Shown here: positions 9,701 through 17,447 of the stretch, in pieces
How the letters are laid out: every line of letters begins with the position of its first letter
Position numbering within the stretch: position 1 is the first letter of the stretch
NCBI GenBank assembly: GCA_013151495.1
Contig: JAADIE010000079.1
Coordinates: 1 to 45,044, forward strand
Direction of reading: 5' to 3'
Source of the DNA: Nitrospirota bacterium
GTDB lineage: Bacteria; Nitrospirota; Thermodesulfovibrionia; Thermodesulfovibrionales; JdFR-85
DNA: 45,044 nucleotides
Position numbers and translations under genes: made by a program
The notes under the pieces: generated by a model
Told to the model about the DNA's origin: nothing
Database searches by the model: none
Seen by the model: the letters and a program-made list of their open reading frames with translations, nothing else

Positions 9701-9969
9701 ATCTGCTTGATGTTATGTCAATAAAGGTAATGGCCAGGGAGATAAAGGCCGAAAGGATAGCCCAGACAGAGGGGGGATTAAGGTTTTATCTGACCCCTGA
9801 AACTCCACTCACACCAGAATGTATACTGGCACTATCAGAGGCCCATAAAGGAACCTCGATCAGGATGCAACCAGATGGTTTTACGGTAAAATTAACTACC
9901 TCTGAAGGGGTATTGGATGCTCTAAAACAGGTATCAAGCTTTTTTAAGACAAATTATAAAAAATTCTAA
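6793..9969 (+). CDS. mfd: Transcription-repair coupling factor Mfd
   Basis: Superfamily 2 translocase of 1058 residues that removes RNA polymerase stalled at DNA lesions and recruits UvrA. The N-terminal UvrB-like module is at about residues 1-330. The CarD-like RNA polymerase interaction domain begins with PGDYVVHKKHGIGIFRG near 393. The helicase core has GDVGFGKTE (Walker A, near 545), DEEH (near 645) and the GRVGRGSEAAYAYF motif VI near 815. A TRCF C-terminal domain closes the protein. It is slightly shorter than E. coli Mfd (1148). The ATG at 6793 has no clear Shine-Dalgarno; it follows rfaE2 by 20 nt. Confidence 0.97.
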   Translation: MKILNSESLQAKISRISESLIHKKEHLNVYNLTGSARALFIALLSEKVTERVVVVVTKSERQARELLQDIQFYRTALGLKSKKELFYLPEGDEPSALGIRLKNLYEAKEGDLVVLTIKTLLMETYTREELSERVISLYPSLEVSRPELVEALQKAGYRRVSVVAEPGGFSYRRWIIDVFPANQSSPVRIEFFGDTIDSIKAFDIESQVSTEELKSVEIYPAINKDQGQQIGTYFTDNGVFINLLIEEPLPEDYPGLQVHELRIDSGDALNMPVKSIEGLGISWRERKELNDIGKKTKDLIKDHQVVFVALTPSQADRIKEILLEADIIAPVIPAEKLPFYDGKVAITTGTLSEGLQLDGLVFVTSTDLFGKGPEYKTTRVTGLRKILERLDEIEPGDYVVHKKHGIGIFRGLKLMGPKESESEVVEIEYAGGTRIYLPVQSISLIHKYRAEEGAVPTLDRPGSRSWQRKKSRIQKRIHEMAKKLVRLYAHREVVKGFAFSPETELHREFESFFPFELTPDQARTWEEVKKDMESQRPMDRLVCGDVGFGKTEIAMRAAFKAVYDGKQVAVLVPTTLLCEQHYRTFSARFSAFPVRVDYLSRFKTPSEVRNTLKALKEGEIDIIIGTHALLGKRVEFFDLGLLIVDEEHRFGVTHKERIKELKKRIDCLTLSATPIPRTLEMSLSGIRDMSLIETPPEERIAVKGIVTVFNEQVITDAIRQELSRGGQVFFVHNRVKELPYYERLLKRVAPGARIATAHGQMPKGELEKVMHRFVNREIDILLCTSIIGSGLDLPSVNTIIINRADMMGLAELYQLKGRVGRGSEAAYAYFLIPPVNSLTEEARRRIKAIEELNYLGAGLRVAMRDLEIRGAGNLLGKEQSGHIHEIGLDLYLEMLSKEISELKGMPQEEEVEPVIDVNVPAYIPEDYVEDTGTRLSIYRRLSLSRSDKDISEMEHELKDRFGEPPREVKNLLDVMSIKVMAREIKAERIAQTEGGLRFYLTPETPLTPECILALSEAHKGTSIRMQPDGFTVKLTTSEGVLDALKQVSSFFKTNYKKF

Positions 9970-10001
9970 TACTAATTTCAGGTTATTGATAGTAATTTTT
10001 T

Positions 10002-10011
10002 TAACATGTTA
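10002..10011. promoter_or_regulatory. Perfect 10-bp palindrome before the formate dehydrogenase operon
   Basis: TAACATGTTA is self-complementary and is the only notable symmetry in the 98-nt gap between mfd and the NuoE-like gene. A TTGATA hexamer lies at 9986-9991, but the -10 match downstream is poor, so the palindrome would fall between weak promoter elements. A palindrome of this size is expected by chance many times in the window, so this is only a candidate operator. Confidence 0.25.
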
Positions 10012-10067
10012 GCTTAGTTAACTTCTGGGGACCAGAGTCGTTGAATAAAAGGCTTTCAGGAGGCCTG

Positions 10068-10544
10068 GTGGAAAAAGAACTGAACCGGATTTTATCTAAA
10101 CATCAGGAAACTGGTGGCAATATTATCTCGATTCTCCAGGATATTCAGGAAACCTTTGGATACATACCTGAAGATGCAGTAAACTGGTTTTCAGAAAGGT
10201 TGAACATACCCGCTGCGAAATTTTATGGTGTAGCTACCTTTTATTCCCACTTCAGGCTTAAACCCAGAGGAAAAAATACCATAACCATTTGCTGTGGTGC
10301 AGCCTGTCATATAAAGGGTAGCAAAGAGCTATTAGAGCATGTACGGGAAATCCTCTCTATTAAGGAAGATGAGGATACTACTGAGGATCTCAAATTCACA
10401 ATACAGGAGGCTACCTGTATTGGTGCCTGCAACATAGCCCCTGTGGTACTTATCAACAACTCTGTTTATGGTAACATGGAGAAAGACAAATTATCTAAAT
10501 TAATCAAGGGATTTGTTGATGAGGACGAATTCATAGGATACTGA
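10068..10544 (+). CDS. NuoE-like [2Fe-2S] subunit of formate dehydrogenase
   Basis: Thioredoxin-like [2Fe-2S] protein of the NuoE/HydC/FdhC group, about 158 residues. The four cluster cysteines are in CCGAAC (a C-x4-C pattern) and CIGAC (C-x3-C). The N-terminal helical part (ISILQDIQETFGYIPEDAV) is typical. I prefer GTG at 10068, which follows AGGAGG at 10058-10063 and matches usual family starts; an in-frame TTG at 10041 would add nine residues but has only a weak GGGG upstream. It is 1 nt from the NuoF-like gene and begins an operon with the formate dehydrogenase catalytic subunit. Confidence 0.9.
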   Translation: MEKELNRILSKHQETGGNIISILQDIQETFGYIPEDAVNWFSERLNIPAAKFYGVATFYSHFRLKPRGKNTITICCGAACHIKGSKELLEHVREILSIKEDEDTTEDLKFTIQEATCIGACNIAPVVLINNSVYGNMEKDKLSKLIKGFVDEDEFIGY

Positions 10545-10545
10545 G

Positions 10546-12309
10546 ATGGCTGATAACCAGATACTGATAAGGGTCTGTCTGGGCACATCAGGAAAGGCCG
10601 CAGATGGAGAAAAGGTCATATCCCTTTTCCGGATGCATATCCAGCGCCATGGGCTCGATGGCAGCGTTCAAAAGAGGTGTGTGGTTAAGAAAGTGGGTTG
10701 CCGGGGGCTTTGCTCAAGGGACCTGCTTGTAGATGTAATAATAGATGGACGACAGACCACTTATCAAAATGTAACCCCCTCTATGGTTGAAAGGATAGTT
10801 CAGGAGCATCTTCTCCGTGGCAATCCAATAGATGAGTGGGCTGTAAAGGAAGACTATGCTGAGTTTACAAGCAGGCAATATAAAATTGTGCTTGGCCCCT
10901 GTGGTGTAATAGATCCGGAAAATATAGATGATTATCTTAAAATGAACGGTTACAGGGCCCTGAAGAAGGCCCTGACCACAATGACCCCGGAAGAGGTTAT
11001 CAAAGAGGTCAAGCGTTCAAAGCTAAGAGGTCGTGGGGGAAGTGGCTTTCTGACAGGTAAGAAGTGGGAAATCTGTCGTTCTCAGCCTGACAAAACCAGA
11101 TACATTATATGTAATGTTGGTGAGGTTAACCGGGCCCTTGCAGAGGGAAACCCCCATGCCATCATAGAAGGTCTTATAATCGGAGGCTATGCAATCGGAG
11201 CCTCACAGGGTTATATCTTTATCAGGGAGCGTTACCACCTTTCAGTGGAAAGGCTTAAAAAGGCCATAAAGCAGGCCAGAGAGCGTGGCTTTCTTGGTGA
11301 AAATCTCTTTGGAACCAGTTTCAACTTCGACATAACCTTCAGTTTTGGTACAGAGGCCTTTATCTGTGGCGAAGAGACCGCCCTTATGGAGTGTATCGAG
11401 GGCAAAAGGGCCATGCCCCGCCTGAGGCCTCCCTATCCAGCAGAGAAGGGGCTCTGGGGAAAACCTACGATCATCAACAATGCAGAAACACTTTCAAATA
11501 TACCCATTATTATAGGAAAAGGTTCAGAGTGGTTCTCTACTATAGGCACTGAACATAGCAAGGGTACAAAGGTCTTTACACTTTCAGGAAAGATAAAAAA
11601 CAACGGTCTGGTCGAGGTAGCCATGGGCACCTCACTGAGGACCATAGTTTTTGGCATTGGTGGTGGAATAGAGGGTAACAGAAAACTCAAGGCCATACAG
11701 GTTGGTGGACCCTCAGGTGGGCTTATTCCCTACAGTATGATCGATATGGGCTTAGATTATGAGAACCTGCAGAAGATGGGTAGCATTATTGGCTCGGGTG
11801 GTATGGTTGTCTTTGATGAGACCGACTGTATAGTATCGGTTGCCAAGTTCTTTATGGAGTTTCTCCAGAGGGAGTCCTGTGGAAAATGCGTACCCTGCAG
11901 GCTTGGAACCACAAGGATGCTTGAGCTACTTACAAAGATAACCGAAGGCCGGGCAACAATGAAGGATATAGAGGCCCTTGAGCGTTTAAGTGCAATCATG
12001 AGTACCTCTTCACTCTGTGGACTTGGCCGAACAGCGCCTAATCCGGTCATAACAAGCCTGACCCATTTTCGTGATGAATACCTGGCTCATATAAGAGACA
12101 AACATTGCCCGGCAGGTGTATGCAGGGCATTGATTACTTATACCATAATTGAAGATCTGTGCAAGGGTTGTGGTGTATGTCTGAGAAAGTGTCCTGCAAA
12201 GGCGATTACAGGCGAGCGTAAAAAACCCCATGTGATAGACCAGAGCCTGTGCATAAAGTGTGGTATATGTTTTCAGTCCTGTAAATTCAAGGCTATAATC
12301 AAGGAGTAG
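10546..12309 (+). CDS. NuoF-like flavoprotein subunit of formate dehydrogenase, atypical nucleotide loop
   Basis: This 587-residue protein has the HydB/FdhB layout: a thioredoxin-like domain (1-100), a NuoF core (about 110-520) and two C-terminal [4Fe-4S] motifs (CKGCGVCLRKCP and CIKCGICFQSC). The FMN loop RGRGGSGFLTGKKW (161-174) and the SLBB-linked cluster site ESCGKCVPCRLGT are intact. The stretch that in NuoF reads NADE-x-(D/E)-PG and continues to the conserved Pro-His is six residues shorter here (NVGEVNRALAEGNPH, from residue 190), so acidic NADH/FMN contacts are lost. In the N-terminal domain only Cys11, Cys52 and Cys56 of the usual four cysteines remain (Cys45 is also near). The electron carrier is therefore uncertain; NAD use cannot be assumed. 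Confidence 0.88.
   Translation: MADNQILIRVCLGTSGKAADGEKVISLFRMHIQRHGLDGSVQKRCVVKKVGCRGLCSRDLLVDVIIDGRQTTYQNVTPSMVERIVQEHLLRGNPIDEWAVKEDYAEFTSRQYKIVLGPCGVIDPENIDDYLKMNGYRALKKALTTMTPEEVIKEVKRSKLRGRGGSGFLTGKKWEICRSQPDKTRYIICNVGEVNRALAEGNPHAIIEGLIIGGYAIGASQGYIFIRERYHLSVERLKKAIKQARERGFLGENLFGTSFNFDITFSFGTEAFICGEETALMECIEGKRAMPRLRPPYPAEKGLWGKPTIINNAETLSNIPIIIGKGSEWFSTIGTEHSKGTKVFTLSGKIKNNGLVEVAMGTSLRTIVFGIGGGIEGNRKLKAIQVGGPSGGLIPYSMIDMGLDYENLQKMGSIIGSGGMVVFDETDCIVSVAKFFMEFLQRESCGKCVPCRLGTTRMLELLTKITEGRATMKDIEALERLSAIMSTSSLCGLGRTAPNPVITSLTHFRDEYLAHIRDKHCPAGVCRALITYTIIEDLCKGCGVCLRKCPAKAITGERKKPHVIDQSLCIKCGICFQSCKFKAIIKE
11113..11157 (+). other. Shortened NADH/FMN-binding loop in the NuoF-like subunit
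   Basis: Codons 190-204 encode NVGEVNRALAEGNPH in place of the usual loop of about 21 residues between the conserved Asn and the Pro-His pair (recalled family pattern NADExEPG...DR...PH). The reading frame is open on both sides and flanking motifs align, so this is a deletion of six codons plus substitutions, not a frameshift. Confidence 0.7.
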
Positions 12310-12315
12310 TAGGGC

Positions 12316-14994
12316 ATGAAAAAAAGGATGGTTAGATGTAGAATAAATGATATCAAGGTAGAAGTGCCCGAGGGGACCACTATACTTGAGGCTGCCAGGG
12401 CCCAGGGCATCTATATACCAGCCCTTTGTTATCATCCAAAACTAAGTGTTACAGGTGCCTGTCGGGTTTGTCTGGTGGAGGTGGATGGTGTAGCCGTGGT
12501 CTCCTGTGCCACTCCAGTAGAGGAAGGTATGACCATAATAACCAACTCCCCCTATGTGGAAGAGCTTCGTAGAGATATTATAGATCTGATCCTCAGCGAC
12601 CATCCCTACGACTGTATGGTCTGTCAGAAGGCTGGCGATTGTGAACTTCAGGAGCTGGCATACTTTTACCAGATAAGGTATCCAAGATTTTCGGGCAGAA
12701 AGCGTTCTTATAAAACAAAAGACGGAAACCCCTTTATAGAAAGGGAAATGGAAAAGTGCATCCAGTGTGGCCGTTGTGTAAAGGTCTGTGACGAGATTCA
12801 GGGCGTATGTGCCATAGATTTTGCTTACAAGGGCTTTGAACTAAAGGTCTGCCCGCCCTTTGAAAAAGACCTGGATTGTGAGTTCTGTGGTCAGTGCGTA
12901 TCAGTATGTCCTACCGGTGCACTTGTGGGCAAAGACTGGATACCAAAAGGCCGACAGATGAACATAAAACAGGTAGACACCGTCTGTCCTTACTGTGGCT
13001 GTGGCTGTAACATCACCCTGCATGTCAGCAGAAATGAAATTATCAGGGTTACTTCCAAGCCTGATACTTTAAATGAGGGATGGTTATGTGTAAAGGGTCG
13101 ATTTGCCTATCAGTTTGTTAGCAGCCCTGAGAGGCTGAAAAAACCCCTTATAAAACGAAATGGACGCTTCGAAGAGGTTTCCTGGGACACGGCACTGGAT
13201 TTTGTAGCTCAGAGGTTCAAAGAAATAAAAGACAAATATGGTCCAGATGCCATTGCAGGCCTTAGCTCAGCTCGATGCACAAACGAGGAAAACTATCTGT
13301 TTCAGAAGTTTCTTCGTGCTGCCATTGGCACTAACAACATAGACCACTGTGCCCGTTACTGACATTCGGCGACGGTGGTCGGTCTGGCCACAGTGTTTGG
13401 TTCAGGAGCCATGACTAATTCTATTGAAGAAATTGAAAACAACGACCTGATCTTTGTAATTGGTTCCAACACCAAGGAAAATCATCCAATCGTTGCCCTC
13501 AGAATGATCAAGGCCGTTCGAAAGGGTGCAAAGCTGATTATTGCCGACCCAAGAAGGGTGCCCCTCGTGAGGTTTGCTCATTTGTGGCTTCAGCAACGCC
13601 CGGGTACTGATGTGGCCCTTCTTAATAGTATGATGCATGTGATTATAAAGGAAGACCTGGTAGACCGCGACTTTATCATAAACATGACAGAGGGCTTTGA
13701 AAAGGAGTTTTTAGAGAATATCGAGGAATATACTCCTGAGGTTGGTGAAAAAATCACTGGGGTACCCAGGAAAAAGATCATAGAGGCCGCAAGGCTTTAC
13801 GGTAGGGCTGAAAGGGCTGGAATTTACTATACCATGGGTATCACTCAGCACAGTCATGGTTCAGACAATGTATTTAGCATCGCCAACCTGGCCCTAATGA
13901 CCGGTAATCTTGGAAAGGAAAACTCTGGTGTTAATCCCCTTCGAGGACAGAACAATGTACAGGGTTCTACTGATATGGGCTGCTTACCTGATAATTATCC
14001 GGGTTATCAAAAGGTTCATCTTCCAGCAGTTAAAGAGAAGTTCGAAAGGTTATGGGGTGTGCCTCTTTCGGACAAACCCGGGCTTACCGCCACTGAGATG
14101 ATCTTCGAGGCCGAGGCAGGTAAACTAAGAGCCATGTACATTATGGGAGAAAACCCTGTTTTGAGTGACCCTGAGGTTGAACATACTCTTAAGGTACTTA
14201 AGGGGCTGGATTTTCTGGTGGTTCAGGACATCTTCATGACCGAAACTGCCGAGATTGCCGATGTGGTATTACCAGCAGCAAGCTTTGCAGAAAAGGACGG
14301 CACCTTTACCAACACAGAAAGACGGGTTCAACGTATTCGCAGGGCAGTAAAGCCGCCAGGGGAGGCAAAGGAGGATTCCTGGATTATTATAGAACTCAGC
14401 CGTCGTATGGGTTATGAAATGAATTATGCCAATATGGCAGAGGTATTCAGAGAAATCGGCAAGGCCTGGCCAGCTGTAGCTGGAATCACCTATTCAAGAC
14501 TCGAACAGGGTGGACTGCAATGGCCATGTCCAACTCTTGATCATCCTGGCACTAAATACCTCTTCAAGGGTGGTTTTCCAAGGGGTAAGGGCCGTTTTAC
14601 AGTGGTCAGGTATCGAGACCCTATGGAGATGGCAGATGAACAATATCCCTTTGTGCTTACCACCGGTCGTCAGCTCTTTCATTATCATACAGGCAGTATG
14701 ACGAGGAAAGTAAACGCTATTAACAGGGTCTGCTCTGAACCATACATAGAACTAAATCCGGACGATGCACTCAGCCTGGATATTAAAGATGGCCAGATGG
14801 TAAAGGTCAGCTCAAGGAGGGGAAGTATTACGCTGAAGGCCTACTTAACTGAAATAGTAGAAAGGGGTGTTGTTTTCATTCCATTTCATTTTCGGGAGGC
14901 TGCAGTCAATAAGCTGACTGACAGCAGAGCCCTTGATCCGCTCTGCAAGATTCCGGAACTTAAAGTATGTGCCGTAAGGATAGAAAAGGTTTGA
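12316..14994 (+). CDS. fdhA: Selenocysteine-containing formate dehydrogenase catalytic subunit (TGA at 13360-13362 read as Sec)
   Basis: Molybdenum/tungsten bis-MGD formate dehydrogenase of 892 residues once the in-frame TGA at codon 349 is read as selenocysteine. The N-terminal NuoG-like part has a [2Fe-2S] domain (ALCYHPKLSVTGACRVC), a CxxC-rich region around 104-114, and two [4Fe-4S] motifs (CIQCGRCVKVCD and CEFCGQCVSVCP). A [4Fe-4S] motif CPYCGCGC next to the Mo/W site follows near 235. The active site reads HCARY-Sec-HSATV, with the Sec-His pair as in E. coli FdhF. Downstream sequence continues in the same frame through the molybdopterin domains and the dinucleotide-binding domain to 14994. 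An ordinary gene caller would break this into 12316-13362 and 13375-14994. It oxidises formate or reduces CO2 with the two preceding subunits. Confidence 0.94.
13360..13394 (+). promoter_or_regulatory. Bacterial SECIS element after the UGA codon
   Basis: Directly after the TGA (13360-13362) a hairpin forms: TGGTC (13376-13380) pairs with GGCCA (13386-13390) around the loop GGTCT (13381-13385). G75-C91, C73-G93 and A72-T94 (last two digits) extend the stem with one G-A mismatch. The loop starts 18 nt after the TGA, the spacing I recall for E. coli fdhF, whose loop is also GGUCU and is bound by SelB. Confidence 0.88.
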
Positions 14995-14995
14995 A

Positions 14996-15058
14996 TTTCA
15001 GATTTTAGATTTATGATTTCAGATTTATGATTTTAGATTTTAGATTTGAGGTTTGAGA
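14996..15058. repeat. Low-complexity AGATTT/TGATTT repeat
   Basis: The gap after fdhA is filled by short imperfect direct repeats of TTTAGATTT, TTTCAGATTT and TTTATGATTT, giving several near-identical 14-17 bp units over about 63 bp. No open frame, hairpin or terminator is visible in it. It separates the fdh genes from the cNMP-fold gene and probably arose by slippage. Confidence 0.6.
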
Positions 15059-15127
15059 TAGAATTATAAAAATAATTTATGCTATATTAGCTATTGCTTA
15101 TATCTGCAACAATTTTCGGAGGAAATC

Positions 15128-15586
15128 ATGGCAGACATCAGTGCCCTCAAAGAACAGATATTGTTTAAAGAGCTTAGTGATGATGAATTAAAGGTTATTG
15201 CAGACAGGATAACCGAAGAACACTATCCTATGGGTAAGATGATCTTTATGGAGGGAGAGCAGACGCGGGGGATTTATTTGATTAAAAAGGGAAAGGTGGA
15301 GATCTCCAAAACCACACCAGATGGGTGGAAACAGACCCTGGCGGTCTTTACGGATGGCCATTTCTTTGGTGAGCTTTCAGTAATAGAAGACAAAGAGGAA
15401 CACGGGGCAATAGCAACAGCCATAGAAACAACCGATGTGTTTTTACTAAAGAAGGAGGACCTTCAGGAACTCGAAAAAAGCCATCCCCAGATTATGTACA
15501 AGATTATGAAGATAATTGCCCGTGTAGCAAGCCGTAATGTTCATACCATGAATGAAAAGCTAATAAAGCTACTTATTAGCTATTAA
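15128..15586 (+). CDS. Cyclic-nucleotide-binding-fold protein without DNA-binding domain
   Basis: A 152-residue protein consisting of one cNMP-binding (CAP_ED) beta-roll, residues about 10-120, with a short C-terminal helix. The phosphate-binding cassette begins [10 protein letters not shown] at about residue 78, but the Arg that follows in cAMP- or cGMP-binding members is absent (EEHGAIATA). There is no helix-turn-helix domain, so it is not a CRP/FNR transcription factor. It has a good GGAGG ribosome site at 15119-15123 and lies between the formate dehydrogenase operon and fhs. It may sense another ligand or act through protein contacts; function unknown. Confidence 0.82.
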   Translation: MADISALKEQILFKELSDDELKVIADRITEEHYPMGKMIFMEGEQTRGIYLIKKGKVEISKTTPDGWKQTLAVFTDGHFFGELSVIEDKEEHGAIATAIETTDVFLLKKEDLQELEKSHPQIMYKIMKIIARVASRNVHTMNEKLIKLLISY

Positions 15587-15617
15587 ATCCTCAAAAATCA
15601 TTTTTAAGGAGGTTGTT

Positions 15618-17381
15618 ATGCCACTTGATCCAACCAAACATGCAGACTGGGAGATAGCCGAGGCAGCTGAAAAGAATATGAAGACCGTTTATCAGCTTGC
15701 CGAGGAAATGGGACTCGAAAAGGAGGAGCTTTTACCTCATGGCCACTATGTAGCAAAAGTAGACTACAAGAGTGTTCTTAATCGCCTTGCTGATCGTCCT
15801 GATGGTAAATACATTGATGTTACAGCCATTACACCAACACCTCTTGGTGAAGGCAAATCCACAACCACTATTGGTCTGCTGCAGGGAATGGGCAAGCGCG
15901 GAAAAAATGTAATGGCTGCAATCCGCCAGCCCTCTGGTGGCCCTACAATGAACATCAAGGGCTCTGCTGCTGGTGGAGGTCTCTCTCAGTGCATTCCTCT
16001 GACACCCTTTTCCCTTGGGCTTACAGGCGATATAAATGCAATCATGAATGCCCACAACCTTGCCATGGTTGCCCTTACAGCAAGGATGCAGCATGAGTTC
16101 AATTACAATGATGAACAGCTTGCAAAGCGTAACCTTAAAAGACTTAACATAGACCCACGCAATGTGCAGATGGGCTGGATAATAGACTTCTGTGCCCAGG
16201 CACTGAGAAAGATAATAATTGGTATTGGTGGCAAAATGGATGGCTTCATGATGGAGTCAAGGTTCGATATAGCCGTTTCCTCCGAAGTAATGGCCATCCT
16301 GGCAGTTGCCACAGATCTCAAGGACTTCCGTGAAAGGATGGGCAAAATTGTAGTTGCCTACGACAAACAGGGCAATCCAGTTACAACAGAGGACCTTGAG
16401 GTGGCTGGTGCAATGACCGCCTGGATGGTAGAAGCACTAAATCCAAACCTCATGCAGTCAATCGAGGGCCAGCCTGTGCTTGTTCATGCAGGCCCCTTTG
16501 CAAACATAGCAATCGGGCAGTCCTCTATTATTGCCGACAGGGTTGGTCTTAAGCTTGCCGACTACCACATAACAGAAAGTGGTTTTGGTGCTGACATCGG
16601 ATTTGAAAAGTTCTGGAACCTTAAGTGCCGTTTCTCAGGCCTCAAGCCCCATGCTGCTGTTATTGTTGCCACTATCAGGGCCCTTAAATGTCACGGTGGT
16701 GCACCGGTGCCTGTGCCAGGAAGACCTATTCCAAAGGAATACAGCGAGGAAAATGTTGAGTGGGTAGAAAAGGGCTGTGCCAACCTTGTGCATCACATCA
16801 ATACCGTCAGAAAGGCTGGCATTAACCCTGTTGTCTGCATTAATGCCTTCTATACAGATACCAAGGATGAGATAGCTGCAGTCAAGCGTATTGCCGAAGA
16901 GGCTGGTGCCCGTGTGGCAGTAAGTGAGCACTGGCTTAAAGGTGGCGAGGGTGCCCTTGAGCTTGCCGATGCAGTAATAGATGCCTGTGAAGAGGAAAAC
17001 CAGTTCAGATTCCTCTATGAAATTGATGTGCCCCAGCGTCAGAGGATCGAGATGATTGCAAAAGAGGTCTATGGTGCAGATGGTGTGGAGTTTGCACCTC
17101 AGGCTGCCCAGAAGCTTAAGGCAATTGAGGAAGACCCGGAACTCAGTAAGCTTGGCACCTGCATGGTCAAAACCCACCTGAGCCTTAGCGACAACCCTGC
17201 CCTGAAAGGCGTACCAAAGGGCTGGAAGCTCTTTGTAAGGGATGTACTGGTATACAAAGGTGCAGGCTTTGTGGTACCAGTGGCAGGTGATATCAAACTG
17301 ATGCCCGGGACATCCTCTGATCCTGCTTACAGAAGGATTGATGTTGATGTAGAAACCGGAAGGGTCAAGGGACTGTTCTAA
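15618..17381 (+). CDS. fhs: Formate-tetrahydrofolate ligase
   Basis: ATP-dependent enzyme of 587 residues that makes 10-formyl-tetrahydrofolate, the entry of formate into the methyl branch of the Wood-Ljungdahl pathway and into purine and serine synthesis. The P-loop [12 protein letters not shown] is at about residues 72-83, and [17 protein letters not shown] and LTGDINAI follow as expected. It is longer than the clostridial enzyme (about 557), with an N-terminal extension of about 25 residues. The ribosome site AAGGAGG at 15607-15613 is strong. Its position behind formate dehydrogenase makes a formate activation module; a strong terminator follows. Confidence 0.97.
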   Translation: MPLDPTKHADWEIAEAAEKNMKTVYQLAEEMGLEKEELLPHGHYVAKVDYKSVLNRLADRPDGKYIDVTAITPTPLGEGKSTTTIGLLQGMGKRGKNVMAAIRQPSGGPTMNIKGSAAGGGLSQCIPLTPFSLGLTGDINAIMNAHNLAMVALTARMQHEFNYNDEQLAKRNLKRLNIDPRNVQMGWIIDFCAQALRKIIIGIGGKMDGFMMESRFDIAVSSEVMAILAVATDLKDFRERMGKIVVAYDKQGNPVTTEDLEVAGAMTAWMVEALNPNLMQSIEGQPVLVHAGPFANIAIGQSSIIADRVGLKLADYHITESGFGADIGFEKFWNLKCRFSGLKPHAAVIVATIRALKCHGGAPVPVPGRPIPKEYSEENVEWVEKGCANLVHHINTVRKAGINPVVCINAFYTDTKDEIAAVKRIAEEAGARVAVSEHWLKGGEGALELADAVIDACEEENQFRFLYEIDVPQRQRIEMIAKEVYGADGVEFAPQAAQKLKAIEEDPELSKLGTCMVKTHLSLSDNPALKGVPKGWKLFVRDVLVYKGAGFVVPVAGDIKLMPGTSSDPAYRRIDVDVETGRVKGLF

Positions 17382-17412
17382 ATATATCTGTTTTAAGCCA
17401 TATAAATACCTT

Positions 17413-17441
17413 AAAGAGGCGGTGCATTGCCCCGCCTCTTT
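17413..17441. terminator. Bidirectional terminator between fhs and trpC
   Basis: A perfect 10-bp inverted repeat, AAAGAGGCGG at 17413-17422 and its complement at 17432-17441, encloses a 9-nt loop. It is flanked by A residues on one side and T residues on the other, so it can stop transcription from both fhs (plus) and trpC (minus), whose 3' ends face each other here. Confidence 0.88.
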
Positions 17442-17447
17442 TATTTT

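Noticed and set aside
13360-13374. Frameshift or nonsense mutation splitting the formate dehydrogenase gene
   Set aside because: Both parts are in the same frame, the TGA is at the known Sec/Cys position followed by His, and a SECIS-like hairpin follows at the expected distance.
14996-15058. CRISPR array or MITE
   Set aside because: The units are short, AT-only and irregular, without unique spacers or terminal inverted repeats; simple slippage explains them.
16635-17177. 180-residue minus-strand open frame inside fhs
   Set aside because: It is opposite conserved fhs sequence and has no family features.
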